DNA from: Rubrobacter sp.
Lineage (GTDB): Bacteria > Actinomycetota > Rubrobacteria > Rubrobacterales > Rubrobacteraceae
Assembly: GCA_013695475.1 (NCBI GenBank)
Contig: JACDAJ010000315.1
Location: forward strand, 1 to 41,440
Direction of reading: 5' to 3'
DNA length: 41,440 bases
Under the pieces are notes generated by a model that was not told the origin of the DNA, did not search any database, and saw nothing but the letters and a program-made list of their open reading frames with translations. Position numbers and translations under genes: made by a program. Numbering within the stretch: the stretch's first letter is position 1; each line of letters begins with the position of its first letter. Shown piece by piece: positions 7,764 through 16,302 of this stretch.

Positions 7764-10616
7764 ATCTCCGATAGCCAGATAGTCGTCCGAGGGGCGAGAG
7801 AACACAATCTGAAAGACATCTCCGTCGCCATGCCACGCGACGAACTCGTCGTCGTCACCGGACTTTCGGGGAGCGGGAAAAGCTCCCTCGCCTTCGACAC
7901 CATATATGCCGAAGGACAAAGAAGGTACGTCGAAAGTTTGTCGGCGTATGCCCGTCAATTCCTCGGGCAAATGGACAAACCCGACGTGGATCACATAGAC
8001 GGACTCTCGCCCGCTGTCTCGATCGACCAGAAAACCACCTCGAATAATCCCCGCTCCACCGTCGCGACGGTGACGGAGACGTATGATTATCTCCGGCTTC
8101 TTTACGCCCGCGCGGGTCGCCCTCATTGCCACGTGTGCGGTTTTCCGGTCGCTTCCTCGACTCCGCAACAAATGGTCGAGAAGGTTCTCACTTTGCCGGA
8201 GAAGACTCGGTTCATGGTCATGGCTCCGGTCGTTCGTGGGCGGAAGGGCGAGTATGGGAAGATGTTCAAGGAGCTTTCCGACGACGGGTATGCCCGCGTT
8301 CGGGTGGACGGGGAGCTTCATGAGCTTCCCGTGGATCTCGGCCTCGACAAGAAATACAAACACGATATCGAGGTCGTCGTGGATCGCCTCTCGATGCGAG
8401 ACGGCATCGAACGTCGGCTGACGGATTCGGTGGAGACGGCTCTCCGCCTCGCCGATGGCCTCGTCCAAATCGAAACCGTCGAGAAGAATGGCGGCGGAGC
8501 GAGCGAGTCCATGCTCTTCTCGGAGAACTTTTCATGCACGAATTGCGGGGCTTCCATCGCGGAGATTCAGCCGCGAACGTTCTCTTTCAACAGCCCGCAC
8601 GGCGCGTGCGACCGGTGCGACGGACTCGGGAGCCGCCTCGAAATAGACCCCGAACTCGTCGTGCCGAACGGCGACCTCTCCATAAACGAAGGCGCGCTCG
8701 CGCCGTGGGCGAACTCGTCGAGCGAGTACCAAAATAGTATTTTGTGGGCGCTAACGGACAAGTTCGGTGTGGATCTCGACATCCCGTGGCGCGACCTCCC
8801 CGACGAGCAAAAAAACCTCGTCCTCCACGGCACCGACGACGACAAAATCTATATTTCGTACCGGAATCGGTATGGTCGGCGGCGGCAATATATGGCGAAT
8901 TTCGACGGGGTCGTCGGAAATTTGCAAAGGCGGTACGCCGAGACGGACTCCGAGTACCGGCGGGAGAAGATCGAAGAATATATGGGCCACGTCCCATGCC
9001 CGAAATGCCACGGCGCGAGGCTCCGCCCCGAGGCTCTCGCGGTGCATGTCGGGGGGAAGAACATCCACGAGTTCACGGAGCTTTCCGTTCGGGACGCGCA
9101 GAATTCCTTCGAGGACATCGAGTTCACGGACCGTGAATGGCTCATCGGCGAGCGGGTGATAAAAGAGATCCGGGAAAGGCTCGGCTTCCTCGTGGATGTC
9201 GGCCTCGGATATTTGACGCTCTCTCGCGCCGCCGGAACGCTTTCGGGCGGGGAGGCGCAAAGGATTCGGCTCGCCTCGCAGGTCGGGAGCGGCCTCGTTG
9301 GGGTTCTTTATGTTCTCGACGAGCCTTCCATCGGGCTTCATCAACGGGATAATAAACGGCTCCTCGAAACGCTCGTGAAACTCCGCAACCTCGGGAATAC
9401 TCTCATAGTCGTCGAGCATGACGAGGAGACGATACGAAGCGCCGATCACGTCATTGACGTGGGGCCGGGGGCGGGGATTCATGGCGGTGAGATCATCGCG
9501 GAAGGCTCGGTGAAGGACATCGAGGGCGAGTCCCGCTCCGTCACAGGCGACTTCCTTTCGGGTCGGAGGCGCATCGAGCCGCCGGAGGGGCACCGCGAGC
9601 CGACGGGCGCCGTCACCGTCCTCGGAGCGTCGGAGAATAATTTGAAGGACGTGGACGCGGAGTTCCCGCTCGGGGTTTTCACGTGCGTCACCGGGGTCTC
9701 CGGCTCCGGTAAAAGCACGCTCGTGAACGACATCCTTTATAAAGCGCTCGCGAACCGGGTGAGCCGGGGGAAGAACCGTCCGGGGCGGCACAAAGGTCTT
9801 CGTGGGGTCGAGGATGTGGACAAGGTCATTGACATTGACCAAAGCCCCATCGGGCGCACTCCGAGGTCGAATCCGGCGACGTATACGAAGGTCTTCGACC
9901 ACATTCGACAGATTTTCTCGCAAACCCCGGACGCGAAGGTGCGGGGCTATAAACCGGGTCGCTTCTCTTTCAATGTGAAGGGCGGACGGTGCGAGAATTG
10001 CAAAGGCGATGGACAAATACGCATCGAGATGCACTTCCTCCCGGACGTGTATGTTCCGTGCGAGGTTTGCAAAGGCCGAAGATACAACAACGCGACCCTC
10101 AAAGTCCACTATAAAGGGAAGTCCATCTCCGACGTTTTGGAGATGACCGTCGAGGAGGCGTGCGAGTTCTTCGAACCCGTCCCGGCCATCGCGAGGCGTT
10201 TGAATACGCTAAACGACGTCGGCCTCGGATATGTCCGGCTCGGGCAGCCCGCGACGACGCTCTCCGGTGGCGAGGCGCAAAGGGTGAAGCTGGCGAGCGA
10301 GCTTGGGAAGCGGGCGACGGGAAAGACCGTGTACATCCTCGACGAGCCGACGACGGGGCTTCATTTCGCCGACGTGGAGCGGCTCCTCGAAATACTCCAT
10401 CGGCTCGTGGACACGGGGAACACCGTCATCGTCATCGAGCACAACCTCGATGTCATACGCTCCGCCGACCATGTTCTCGATCTCGGCCCCGAAGGCGGCG
10501 ACGAGGGCGGGGAGATCGTCGCGGTCGGGGCGCCGGAGGAAGTCGCCCGCGTCGAGGAGTCGCATACCGGACGCTTTCTCCGGGAGATGATGCCGGAGGT
10601 TGTGGCGGCGGGTTGA
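7764..10616 (+). CDS. uvrA: Excinuclease ABC subunit A
   Basis: Damage-recognition ATPase of nucleotide excision repair, about 950 residues as expected. It begins at the conserved block [15 protein letters not shown]. Two ABC modules are visible: Walker [13 protein letters not shown] and [11 protein letters not shown], signature [13 protein letters not shown] and [13 protein letters not shown], and Walker B/D-loops [12 protein letters not shown] and [11 protein letters not shown]. Zinc-binding CxxC pairs occur ([31 protein letters not shown] and CEVCKGRRY). No ATG, GTG or TTG lies between the probable transcription start and the conserved N-terminus; AGGGGAG at 7751-7757 is followed 6 bases later by ATC 7764, which I take as the start. 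A TTG at 7707 is in frame but overlaps the promoter. UvrC is encoded 6.5 kb downstream. Confidence 0.97.
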   Translation: MSDSQIVVRGAREHNLKDISVAMPRDELVVVTGLSGSGKSSLAFDTIYAEGQRRYVESLSAYARQFLGQMDKPDVDHIDGLSPAVSIDQKTTSNNPRSTVATVTETYDYLRLLYARAGRPHCHVCGFPVASSTPQQMVEKVLTLPEKTRFMVMAPVVRGRKGEYGKMFKELSDDGYARVRVDGELHELPVDLGLDKKYKHDIEVVVDRLSMRDGIERRLTDSVETALRLADGLVQIETVEKNGGGASESMLFSENFSCTNCGASIAEIQPRTFSFNSPHGACDRCDGLGSRLEIDPELVVPNGDLSINEGALAPWANSSSEYQNSILWALTDKFGVDLDIPWRDLPDEQKNLVLHGTDDDKIYISYRNRYGRRRQYMANFDGVVGNLQRRYAETDSEYRREKIEEYMGHVPCPKCHGARLRPEALAVHVGGKNIHEFTELSVRDAQNSFEDIEFTDREWLIGERVIKEIRERLGFLVDVGLGYLTLSRAAGTLSGGEAQRIRLASQVGSGLVGVLYVLDEPSIGLHQRDNKRLLETLVKLRNLGNTLIVVEHDEETIRSADHVIDVGPGAGIHGGEIIAEGSVKDIEGESRSVTGDFLSGRRRIEPPEGHREPTGAVTVLGASENNLKDVDAEFPLGVFTCVTGVSGSGKSTLVNDILYKALANRVSRGKNRPGRHKGLRGVEDVDKVIDIDQSPIGRTPRSNPATYTKVFDHIRQIFSQTPDAKVRGYKPGRFSFNVKGGRCENCKGDGQIRIEMHFLPDVYVPCEVCKGRRYNNATLKVHYKGKSISDVLEMTVEEACEFFEPVPAIARRLNTLNDVGLGYVRLGQPATTLSGGEAQRVKLASELGKRATGKTVYILDEPTTGLHFADVERLLEILHRLVDTGNTVIVIEHNLDVIRSADHVLDLGPEGGDEGGEIVAVGAPEEVARVEESHTGRFLREMMPEVVAAG

Positions 10617-10620
10617 GTAT

Positions 10621-10923
10621 GTGAGCGACGGCCTCTCGATTTCCGAGGAGCAATTTGGCCGGAAGGTCGGCAAGCACGCCGCCGCCTTCGGATTGGATGC
10701 TTCGAACCCGGAGCATCGCGCACGGCTTCGAGCGGTGATCGAAGGCATATCAAACTCGCCGGACGAGGTTGCCGAAGGTCGTTTTCGCGGTCGAGAGCGG
10801 GTTCGATTTTTCTTCAAAGATGAGGATATGGTCGTGGCGACGCTTTCCAACGAGTTTGTTACCATTTTAAATGGTGGCATTTCCAACCCATCTGTAAGGA
10901 AAGCGTTGCAAGATGAGCGATGA
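10621..10923 (+). CDS. Stand-alone colicin-D-like tRNA nuclease domain, probable toxin
   Basis: 100 residues, GTG start 4 bases after the uvrA stop (an overlapping ATG at 10619 is followed at once by a stop). The sequence follows the C-terminal nuclease domain of colicin D as I recall it. It has KHAAAFGL (K18-H19; the colicin D catalytic His lies in a KHA-DFG motif), a helix ending in a D-V-EG motif, F-R-G-R, a VRFFF strand, an MVV strand, and NEFVTIL, where colicin D has GEF-S. Colicin D cleaves the anticodon loop of the four tRNA-Arg isoacceptors. No receptor, translocation or secretion domain is present, so it would act inside the producing cell. The 11-base overlap with the next gene suggests a toxin and immunity (antitoxin) pair. 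Assignment is from remembered motifs, without a search. Confidence 0.6.
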   Translation: MSDGLSISEEQFGRKVGKHAAAFGLDASNPEHRARLRAVIEGISNSPDEVAEGRFRGRERVRFFFKDEDMVVATLSNEFVTILNGGISNPSVRKALQDER

Positions 10924-11383
10924 AATTTCGGGCATGATCGGCGAGGCGATCGGTCGTCGTTTGATGAAAGTGGCGGCTTCGGCGCATCTCTTCGAGGGGA
11001 AATTGGACGACGCTCCCATAGATTTGTGGCTGTTCCTCGAAGGCATGTCTCCGTTGCGCGTTTTCGGCGGGTCGGACGGGTGGCGTTTGTCGGCTGACGG
11101 AACGCCGCCGGAGCCATTCGACATGGGCGAGTCCGGCGAAGTCGTAATTAGCGACGTGTCCGAGAAGACCGCGTTCGGAGCGGTGATCGGCAGAAAGCTC
11201 GAAGGTGCGTGGCTCGTGGAATCCTCCGGCGGAGTCGTCGGTATACGCTTCGATTTCGGCCTTCCCGCGAAGCCGCTCATCCTCAACCGCGACGACGAAC
11301 TCCTCATCCTCGACGAATTTCCCCCCGATCCCGAAATGGATGAAGCCACCGAGACCCGCATCCGCCCGGTGGCGATGAAATAA
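10913..11383 (+). CDS. Acidic partner protein, probable immunity/antitoxin to the colicin-D-like protein
   Basis: 156 residues, clearly acidic, with no membrane segment or signal peptide and no DNA-binding motif. It starts at ATG 10913 inside the last codons of the upstream gene (11-base overlap), the arrangement expected for tightly coupled toxin and immunity genes. A beta-rich C-terminal half (VVGIRFDFGLPAKPLILN, then DDELLILDEF) resembles the strand pattern of some polymorphic-toxin immunity families. I do not recognise a named family. It is larger than the colicin D immunity protein (87 residues), so any relationship would be functional rather than by close homology. The role is inferred from position and charge. 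Confidence 0.55.
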   Translation: MSDEISGMIGEAIGRRLMKVAASAHLFEGKLDDAPIDLWLFLEGMSPLRVFGGSDGWRLSADGTPPEPFDMGESGEVVISDVSEKTAFGAVIGRKLEGAWLVESSGGVVGIRFDFGLPAKPLILNRDDELLILDEFPPDPEMDEATETRIRPVAMK

Positions 11384-11504
11384 CTTTCGCCCGTTCGATC
11401 TGACATATAACTCGCTTTCCGTATGGGCTTGCCTGTGGCGCGTCGTTGGCGCAAAATGCCGTCCATCGAACTGAGGAAACTGTCCACGGGGAGAGGAGGG
11501 AGTC

Positions 11505-13031
11505 ATCGAGGCGAACGACCAACCACGAGATCAATGGGGTACGAAGCTCGGCTTCATCCTCGCGGCGATGGGCTCGGCCATCGGCCTCGGAAATATTTGG
11601 CGATATCCGTATATAGCGTATGAAAACGGCGGGGGAGCTTTTCTCCTTCCGTATTTCATCGCGATCGTGACGGCGGGGATCCCGGTTTTGATCCTCGAAT
11701 ACACGCTCGGGAACCGTTCGAGGCATGCGGCTCCGTTCGCGTTCCGGAGTGTTTCGAGGCGGTGGGAGTGGCTCGGGTGGTGGCAAATCGCCGTCTCGTT
11801 CTTCATCATCACTTATTACATCGTGATCATCGGGTGGGTTCTCAGTTATTTGTGGTTCTCGGTCGGGACGCAGTGGGGCGACGACACGAACGCCTTTTTC
11901 AACGAGTACATTGGGGTGAGCGAGAGTTTCTGGCAGATGGGCGGCATACAATGGAATGTGCTTTTCGCGGTCGCCATCGCGTGGGCGATCACATACGCGA
12001 TACTCCTTCGGGGCGTGAGCAAAGGCATCGAGGTGGCGAGCAAAATCCTCATCCCCTCGCTCATACTAATGATCCTCGTCATCACGATCCGCGGCCTCAC
12101 TTTGCCGGGCGCCGTCGAGGGGCTGAATGTGCTTCTCACGCCGGACTTCTCGCAGCTCACGAACGGAAGTGTGTGGGTGGCGGCGTATGGGCAGGTTTTC
12201 TTCTCGATCGGGGTGGGGTTCTCGATCATGATCGCGTACTCGAGTTATCTGCCGCGCCGGAGCGACCTCACGAACAGCGCGTTCATCGTCGGGCTTGCGA
12301 ACTGCGGCTTCGAGTTTATGGCGGCTCTCGGGGTGTTCTCGGTCCTCGGGTTCCTCGCCGTCCAGCAAGGCGTTCCCGTAAATGAGGTCGTCGAGAGTGG
12401 GATCGGGCTTGCGTTCGTGACGTTCCCGGAGATCATAAACCAGCTTCCCGCGCTCTCGTCGTTCTTCGGGATCATGTTCTTCGGGGCGCTTTTCTTCGCG
12501 GGGATAACCTCCGCCGTCTCGATCCTCGAATGCTCCATCGCCGGAGTGAGGGAGAAATTCAACCTCTCCCGGAATGCGGCTGTTTCGTGGGTGTGCGGCC
12601 TCGCGGCGATCGTGAGCCTCATCTATGTCACGGAGGGCGGGCTTTTCTACCTCGACGTGGTGGATCGCTTCATAAACAATTACGGCCTCGTCGCAGCCGC
12701 GCTCGTCGAGGTCATCTTCATCGCGTGGGTCGCCCGCCGCCTCGGGCTTTTCCAGGAATACGCCAACGAAAGGTCGTACTTCCGCCTCGGTCGGTGGTGG
12801 ATCGTGTTCCTCTCCATCATCACCCCGGTGCTACTCGGAGCGGTCACGATCTTCAATCTTTACAACGAGGTCACGACGCCATACGAGGACTATCCGTGGA
12901 GCGGCCTCCTCATCTTCGGGTTCGGGGTCGCGGTTCTCTGCGTCGCCGTCGGCTTCATCATGCAAAGCGTGAAGTCGAGAGACCCCGAAAGCACCGCCGC
13001 CGAATCCGAGGAAAGGAGCGAATCCCGATGA
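11505..13031 (+). CDS. Sodium-dependent amino-acid symporter (NSS family)
   Basis: 508 residues with about twelve membrane segments. The N-terminus QWGTKLGFILAAMGSAIGLG followed by NIWRYPY is the family signature in TM1, which carries the Na+ and substrate sites; GVGFSIMIAYSSYL and AGITSAVSILE match TM6-TM7. Homologues import alanine, methionine or other amino acids with Na+. The only in-frame initiation candidate is ATC 11505: the frame is closed by TGA at 11472-11474, no ATG, GTG or TTG follows before Met 11568 (which would cut TM1), and AGGAGG at 11494-11499 is 5 bases from the ATC. The next gene overlaps by ATGA and encodes the small accessory subunit. Confidence 0.93.
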   Translation: MEANDQPRDQWGTKLGFILAAMGSAIGLGNIWRYPYIAYENGGGAFLLPYFIAIVTAGIPVLILEYTLGNRSRHAAPFAFRSVSRRWEWLGWWQIAVSFFIITYYIVIIGWVLSYLWFSVGTQWGDDTNAFFNEYIGVSESFWQMGGIQWNVLFAVAIAWAITYAILLRGVSKGIEVASKILIPSLILMILVITIRGLTLPGAVEGLNVLLTPDFSQLTNGSVWVAAYGQVFFSIGVGFSIMIAYSSYLPRRSDLTNSAFIVGLANCGFEFMAALGVFSVLGFLAVQQGVPVNEVVESGIGLAFVTFPEIINQLPALSSFFGIMFFGALFFAGITSAVSILECSIAGVREKFNLSRNAAVSWVCGLAAIVSLIYVTEGGLFYLDVVDRFINNYGLVAAALVEVIFIAWVARRLGLFQEYANERSYFRLGRWWIVFLSIITPVLLGAVTIFNLYNEVTTPYEDYPWSGLLIFGFGVAVLCVAVGFIMQSVKSRDPESTAAESEERSESR

Positions 13032-13207
13032 ACACCGGAGCGATAGTGATGCTCGCGATCGGAGCCGCCGGACTGTGGGGCGGCCTCGTCTTCTTCCTCC
13101 GAAACTATTTCAAGGCCGAGAAAGCCGAACGCGAAGCCGCCGAACGCGAAGCCGCCGAACGCGGCGAAGCGAGCGACCGCGAAGCGAACCGCGAAAACCA
13201 ATCATAA
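13028..13207 (+). CDS. NSS transporter small subunit (MetS-like)
   Basis: 59 residues: one N-terminal membrane helix (MLAIGAAGLWGGLVFFLRN) followed by a charged cytoplasmic tail with the repeat AEREAAEREAAERGEA. The size, topology and position, overlapping the transporter stop by ATGA, match the MetS-type small subunits paired with MetP-like sodium symporters in high-GC Gram-positives. It probably stabilises or regulates the transporter. The unit ends in the terminator at 13218. Confidence 0.8.
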   Translation: MNTGAIVMLAIGAAGLWGGLVFFLRNYFKAEKAEREAAEREAAERGEASDREANRENQS

Positions 13208-13217
13208 CGGAGATGAA

Positions 13218-13247
13218 GAAAGCCCCCGAAATCTGCCGGGGGCTTTC
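13218..13247. terminator. Bidirectional terminator between convergent genes
   Basis: Perfect 11-bp stem GAAAGCCCCCG / CGGGGGCTTTC with an 8-base loop. It separates the symporter operon from the minus-strand gene ending at 13277. Confidence 0.85.
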
Positions 13248-13276
13248 GCGCGTTCCCTCTCGGGCATTCGGTCCGG

Positions 13277-13741
13277 CTATTTGAGTATGTTCGAATCCCC
13301 TTCGACAAGGTCTTCGAGGACGGAGCCGGCGACGATGGCTTCCATCCCGCGAAGGACTATTTGCACGTCTTCCACGTAGTCGGCGTATCCTTCCTCGGCG
13401 CGCGAGCGGCGGAAGAGTCCGACGAGAACCTTCGAGAGCGTGTCAATGCCCCACTCCATATACTCCTCGCGGTACCGGGCTACGCGGACGACGGCGTCCA
13501 CGCTGAGGGGGTCGAGGTTTCCTCGTTCGAGCGTCGTGAAAACGTAGTCGTATTCGCTCAGAATATCCTCGACTATTTGGCGGGCGTCGGGCATGTCCTC
13601 GGTCTCGAACATGAAGGCGTACGAGCCGGCGATGACTTGCAACGCTTTGTCTTGGTGGTCGTATCCCCGCTTCGAGTAGTCGCGTATAACGTCGAACAAC
13701 TCCGAGAACTTGCTTTCGAACTTGCTTTCTTCGGCGGTCAT
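13277..13741 (-). CDS. Hypothetical helical protein
   Basis: 154 residues with no recognised family. The N-terminus has a short duplication (ESKFESKFSEL). The rest is predicted helical and acidic (VIRDYSKRGYDHQDKALQVI; ARQIVEDILSEYDYVFTTLE), without membrane segments. GGGAGGGCGAA precedes the ATG. It converges on the symporter operon and shares its terminator. Confidence 0.7.
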   Translation of the reverse strand: MTAEESKFESKFSELFDVIRDYSKRGYDHQDKALQVIAGSYAFMFETEDMPDARQIVEDILSEYDYVFTTLERGNLDPLSVDAVVRVARYREEYMEWGIDTLSKVLVGLFRRSRAEEGYADYVEDVQIVLRGMEAIVAGSVLEDLVEGDSNILK

Positions 13742-13852
13742 TTCGCCCTCCCTGGCTGTGTTTTGAAAAGAATTCTAAACCCGCCGGAGACTCGCCGCCC
13801 TCTCCCCCGATAACAGTCGGATTACAGTTTGATGAAGATTCCCGCGCATTCC

Positions 13853-13880
13853 TTGCCGCGATTCACTCGGCTGATACCCT
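13853..13880 (+). promoter_or_regulatory. Promoter for the gene at 13888 (leaderless)
   Basis: TTGCCG at 13853-13858, a 16-base spacer, and TACCCT at 13875-13880; seven bases later is the GTG start. No Shine-Dalgarno is present. Confidence 0.5.
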
Positions 13881-13887
13881 ATCGCCC

Positions 13888-14775
13888 GTGGGCAGATCTC
13901 ATCCAAACCAGCCATACGAGCAGCATCACGCCGTGGACGCGAAAACACCGACGATCAGCGTCAGCCAGATGATCGCCGCCGGACTCGCGTCGGCGGGCGC
14001 GGCAGCCGCGACTTCCCGCTTCGGAGTCGCCGGAACTTTGGTCGGAGCGGCTCTCACCACCATGATCATCACGGGCGGCTCCGCCGTCATAAAGGCGTAC
14101 CTCGAGAACATCGGCGGTCGCCTGAAAAACGTCCCACAGACCCTCCGGGCGAACCGAAACCGCCAGCAAGCCGGACGAACCGCCGAGCAGCCCGCCGCCG
14201 AAGCCCCGACCGAACCCGTCGAAACGGGCGGCGAGCGTCGCAGCCAACGCCGCGGCGAGCGTCGAGGCTTTTTGGCTAAAGTTCGCTCGGCATTCGAGTG
14301 GTTCCGGGGGCTTCCGTCTTCGGCGAAGAGATCCATACTCCTCAAAGCGGCGATCCCGATGGTCGTCGCGTTCGTGGTCGCCATCGTCGCGATCACCGGC
14401 ACCGAACTCCTCGGAGGGCGGACCCTCTCGTGCATGGTGTGGGGTGAATGCTATGTCGCCTCCGACGGCTCCTCCGGCTCCCGCACTTCCTTCGGCGCTC
14501 TCTCGTCCGGTGGGGGCGGACAGCCGCTTCAGCCCGTGGACGAAACCCAGGACGGGCAGCCGATGTCCCCCGACGGCTCGGAGGAGCAGCCGATGGTTCC
14601 CGGTGGCGCCGATGAGCAGCCGATGATCCCCGACGGCTCGGAGGAGCAGCCCGCCGATCCCGCGCCGGTGGCTCCCGAGCAGCCCGCCGATCCCGCGCCG
14701 GTGGCTCCCGAGCAGCCGGCCCCGGACGCCGGCCAGCAAGGTGTGGCACCGGAACAACCGGGTTTTTCCGGGTAG
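13888..14775 (+). CDS. Membrane protein with proline-rich tandem-repeat tail
   Basis: 295 residues, not recognised as a named family. It has a small-residue hydrophobic segment at about 27-66 (MIAAGLASAGAAAATSRFGV), a basic linker (residues ~90-130), a second hydrophobic helix near 155-172 (PMVVAFVVAIVAI), and an extracellular-type tail from about residue 190 made of Gln-Pro repeats. The tail DNA holds two perfect 33-base units (14647-14712, encoding QPADPAPVAPE twice), preceded by degenerate ~30-base units (QPM-PDGSEE). GTG start with a -10-like TACCCT seven bases upstream and no ribosome site, so the transcript is probably leaderless. The start is not certain. Confidence 0.65.
   Translation: MGRSHPNQPYEQHHAVDAKTPTISVSQMIAAGLASAGAAAATSRFGVAGTLVGAALTTMIITGGSAVIKAYLENIGGRLKNVPQTLRANRNRQQAGRTAEQPAAEAPTEPVETGGERRSQRRGERRGFLAKVRSAFEWFRGLPSSAKRSILLKAAIPMVVAFVVAIVAITGTELLGGRTLSCMVWGECYVASDGSSGSRTSFGALSSGGGGQPLQPVDETQDGQPMSPDGSEEQPMVPGGADEQPMIPDGSEEQPADPAPVAPEQPADPAPVAPEQPAPDAGQQGVAPEQPGFSG
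14647..14712 (+). repeat. Tandem 33-bp direct repeat inside a coding region
   Basis: Two perfect adjacent copies (14647-14679, 14680-14712) in frame. Related but degenerate 30-base units lie just upstream from about 14549. Confidence 0.9.
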
Positions 14776-14790
14776 AATAACCACGCCTTT

Positions 14791-16302
14791 ATGAATCCGA
14801 ATCTTCGAACTCCACCGAAACCCGTGCTTCTTTTGGTTCTCGACGGCATTCGCCCGGATGTCATGCGCTCGGCCATCGGCGATGGCGACGCCCCCGCCCT
14901 CGGCGCCATCGCCGAGAGGGGCGAGGCCCGGTGGGACGCCGTCTCCGTCTTCCCGAGCATCACACCCGCCGCGACCGCCGCCATCGCCACCGGGGAGCCG
15001 CCCTCCGGAACCGGCATCCTCGGCCACGCATGGTACGACGAGAATGAGGACGAAATCGTCGTATACGGCGCGAAGACGGAAACGGTCATCTCGACCGGGC
15101 CGATCAAGGTTCTCCACAACAACGTGTGGCGGATGAACCGCGACGACCTCATCGCCCCGACGATTTTCGAGAGCCTCGACGACGTCGGCGTGGACGCGGC
15201 GTGCGTCCACTTCCCCGTCCGGCGCGGCCCCCACGAACATCCCGTCCGCATGAAAACCGTCGAGGGATATTTGAAGGGGAGCCGATACCTTTCCCCGTCC
15301 GTCTCGGGGCCGAAGGAATATTTCCTCGGCGACCTTTTCTATTCCACGGAGTTCGGGACGAACGGGCGGAACGGGAACGGCGGTTTCCAACGCTCCGTCG
15401 GCATAAACGACGAATACGCCGCCGAGGTCGGGGCGAGGCTCGTCGCCGAGAAGGTCGCGCCTTTCAACCTCGTGTATTTTTTCCACGGCGACAAAGTCGC
15501 GCACCACGAAGGCATCTCCGCGCAACGCCGCCACGTCGCCAAGCTCGACGGGTTCGTCTCGAAAATTATGGAGGCGGCGGGCGGAGTGGACGAATTCCTC
15601 GCCGAGAACGCCGTCATCGCAGTCTCCGACCACGGACACGCGCCGCTCCTCCCGAAGCGGAGGTTCGTGAACCTCGCGAAGGTGAGGGGATACAAAGTCT
15701 CGCTCGGCGCGAGGGCGGGATTCTCCGCCGGAGCCGACATCGTCGCCGTCCCGAACGGACGCGCCGCCCTCCTTTATCTGCGCGACGCACCAAAATCCGT
15801 CGCCGATGTGGCCGAAAGGCTCTCGGGGCGGAAAGGCGTGGATCTCGCCTCGTGGCGCGAGGAGGGGTGGGTCGCAGTCCGGCGCGTCGGGCGCGAGATG
15901 CGTTTCCGGCCCGGAGCCGGAGCCACCGACCGATACGGCGATTCGTGGGAGATCGAAGGCGACCACCGCGCCCTCGGCGTCGAGGTCTCGGACGGGAAAG
16001 TCCACTATGGCGATTATCCGGACGCACTCTCGCGGCTGTGGGGATGCCTCGCGTCGAGCCGCTCGGGCGATGTCGTCCTCTCGGCTTCACCGGGACACAC
16101 GTTCGGGGAAGTCTCCGGCGGATACCATCAGGCGAGCGACCACGGCTCGCTCCACCGCGAGGACTCCGAGGTCTTCTCCATCGCATGCGGCGTCCCGGCC
16201 CCGGAGAAAATAACGGACGTCGCCCCGACCATCCTCGCCCATTTCATCGAGGACGAGAATGGTGTCTCGGCAGCGAAAGTCGCGGAGGAAAATGTCGGCT
16301 GA
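14791..16302 (+). CDS. Alkaline-phosphatase-superfamily phosphodiesterase (type I phosphodiesterase/nucleotide pyrophosphatase-like)
   Basis: 503 residues. The first metal-binding motif VLDGIRPD gives D18, and the nucleophile block FPSITPAATAAIATG has T58. Later metal-binding segments are HGDKVAHHEG, AVSDHGHAP and QASDHGSLHRED. These match the nucleotide pyrophosphatase/phosphodiesterase branch, which hydrolyses phosphodiester or pyrophosphate bonds with two zinc ions. No signal peptide is evident, so it is probably cytoplasmic. The substrate is unknown. It starts at ATG 14791 without a Shine-Dalgarno; TAGAAT lies 11 bases before. It overlaps the following membrane-protein gene. Confidence 0.82.
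   Translation: MNPNLRTPPKPVLLLVLDGIRPDVMRSAIGDGDAPALGAIAERGEARWDAVSVFPSITPAATAAIATGEPPSGTGILGHAWYDENEDEIVVYGAKTETVISTGPIKVLHNNVWRMNRDDLIAPTIFESLDDVGVDAACVHFPVRRGPHEHPVRMKTVEGYLKGSRYLSPSVSGPKEYFLGDLFYSTEFGTNGRNGNGGFQRSVGINDEYAAEVGARLVAEKVAPFNLVYFFHGDKVAHHEGISAQRRHVAKLDGFVSKIMEAAGGVDEFLAENAVIAVSDHGHAPLLPKRRFVNLAKVRGYKVSLGARAGFSAGADIVAVPNGRAALLYLRDAPKSVADVAERLSGRKGVDLASWREEGWVAVRRVGREMRFRPGAGATDRYGDSWEIEGDHRALGVEVSDGKVHYGDYPDALSRLWGCLASSRSGDVVLSASPGHTFGEVSGGYHQASDHGSLHREDSEVFSIACGVPAPEKITDVAPTILAHFIEDENGVSAAKVAEENVG

Noticed and set aside
13888-16005. Long minus-strand open frame across the phosphodiesterase and repeat-protein genes
   Set aside because: Composition is that of a complementary-strand shadow in GC-rich DNA; the plus-strand genes have recognisable domains.
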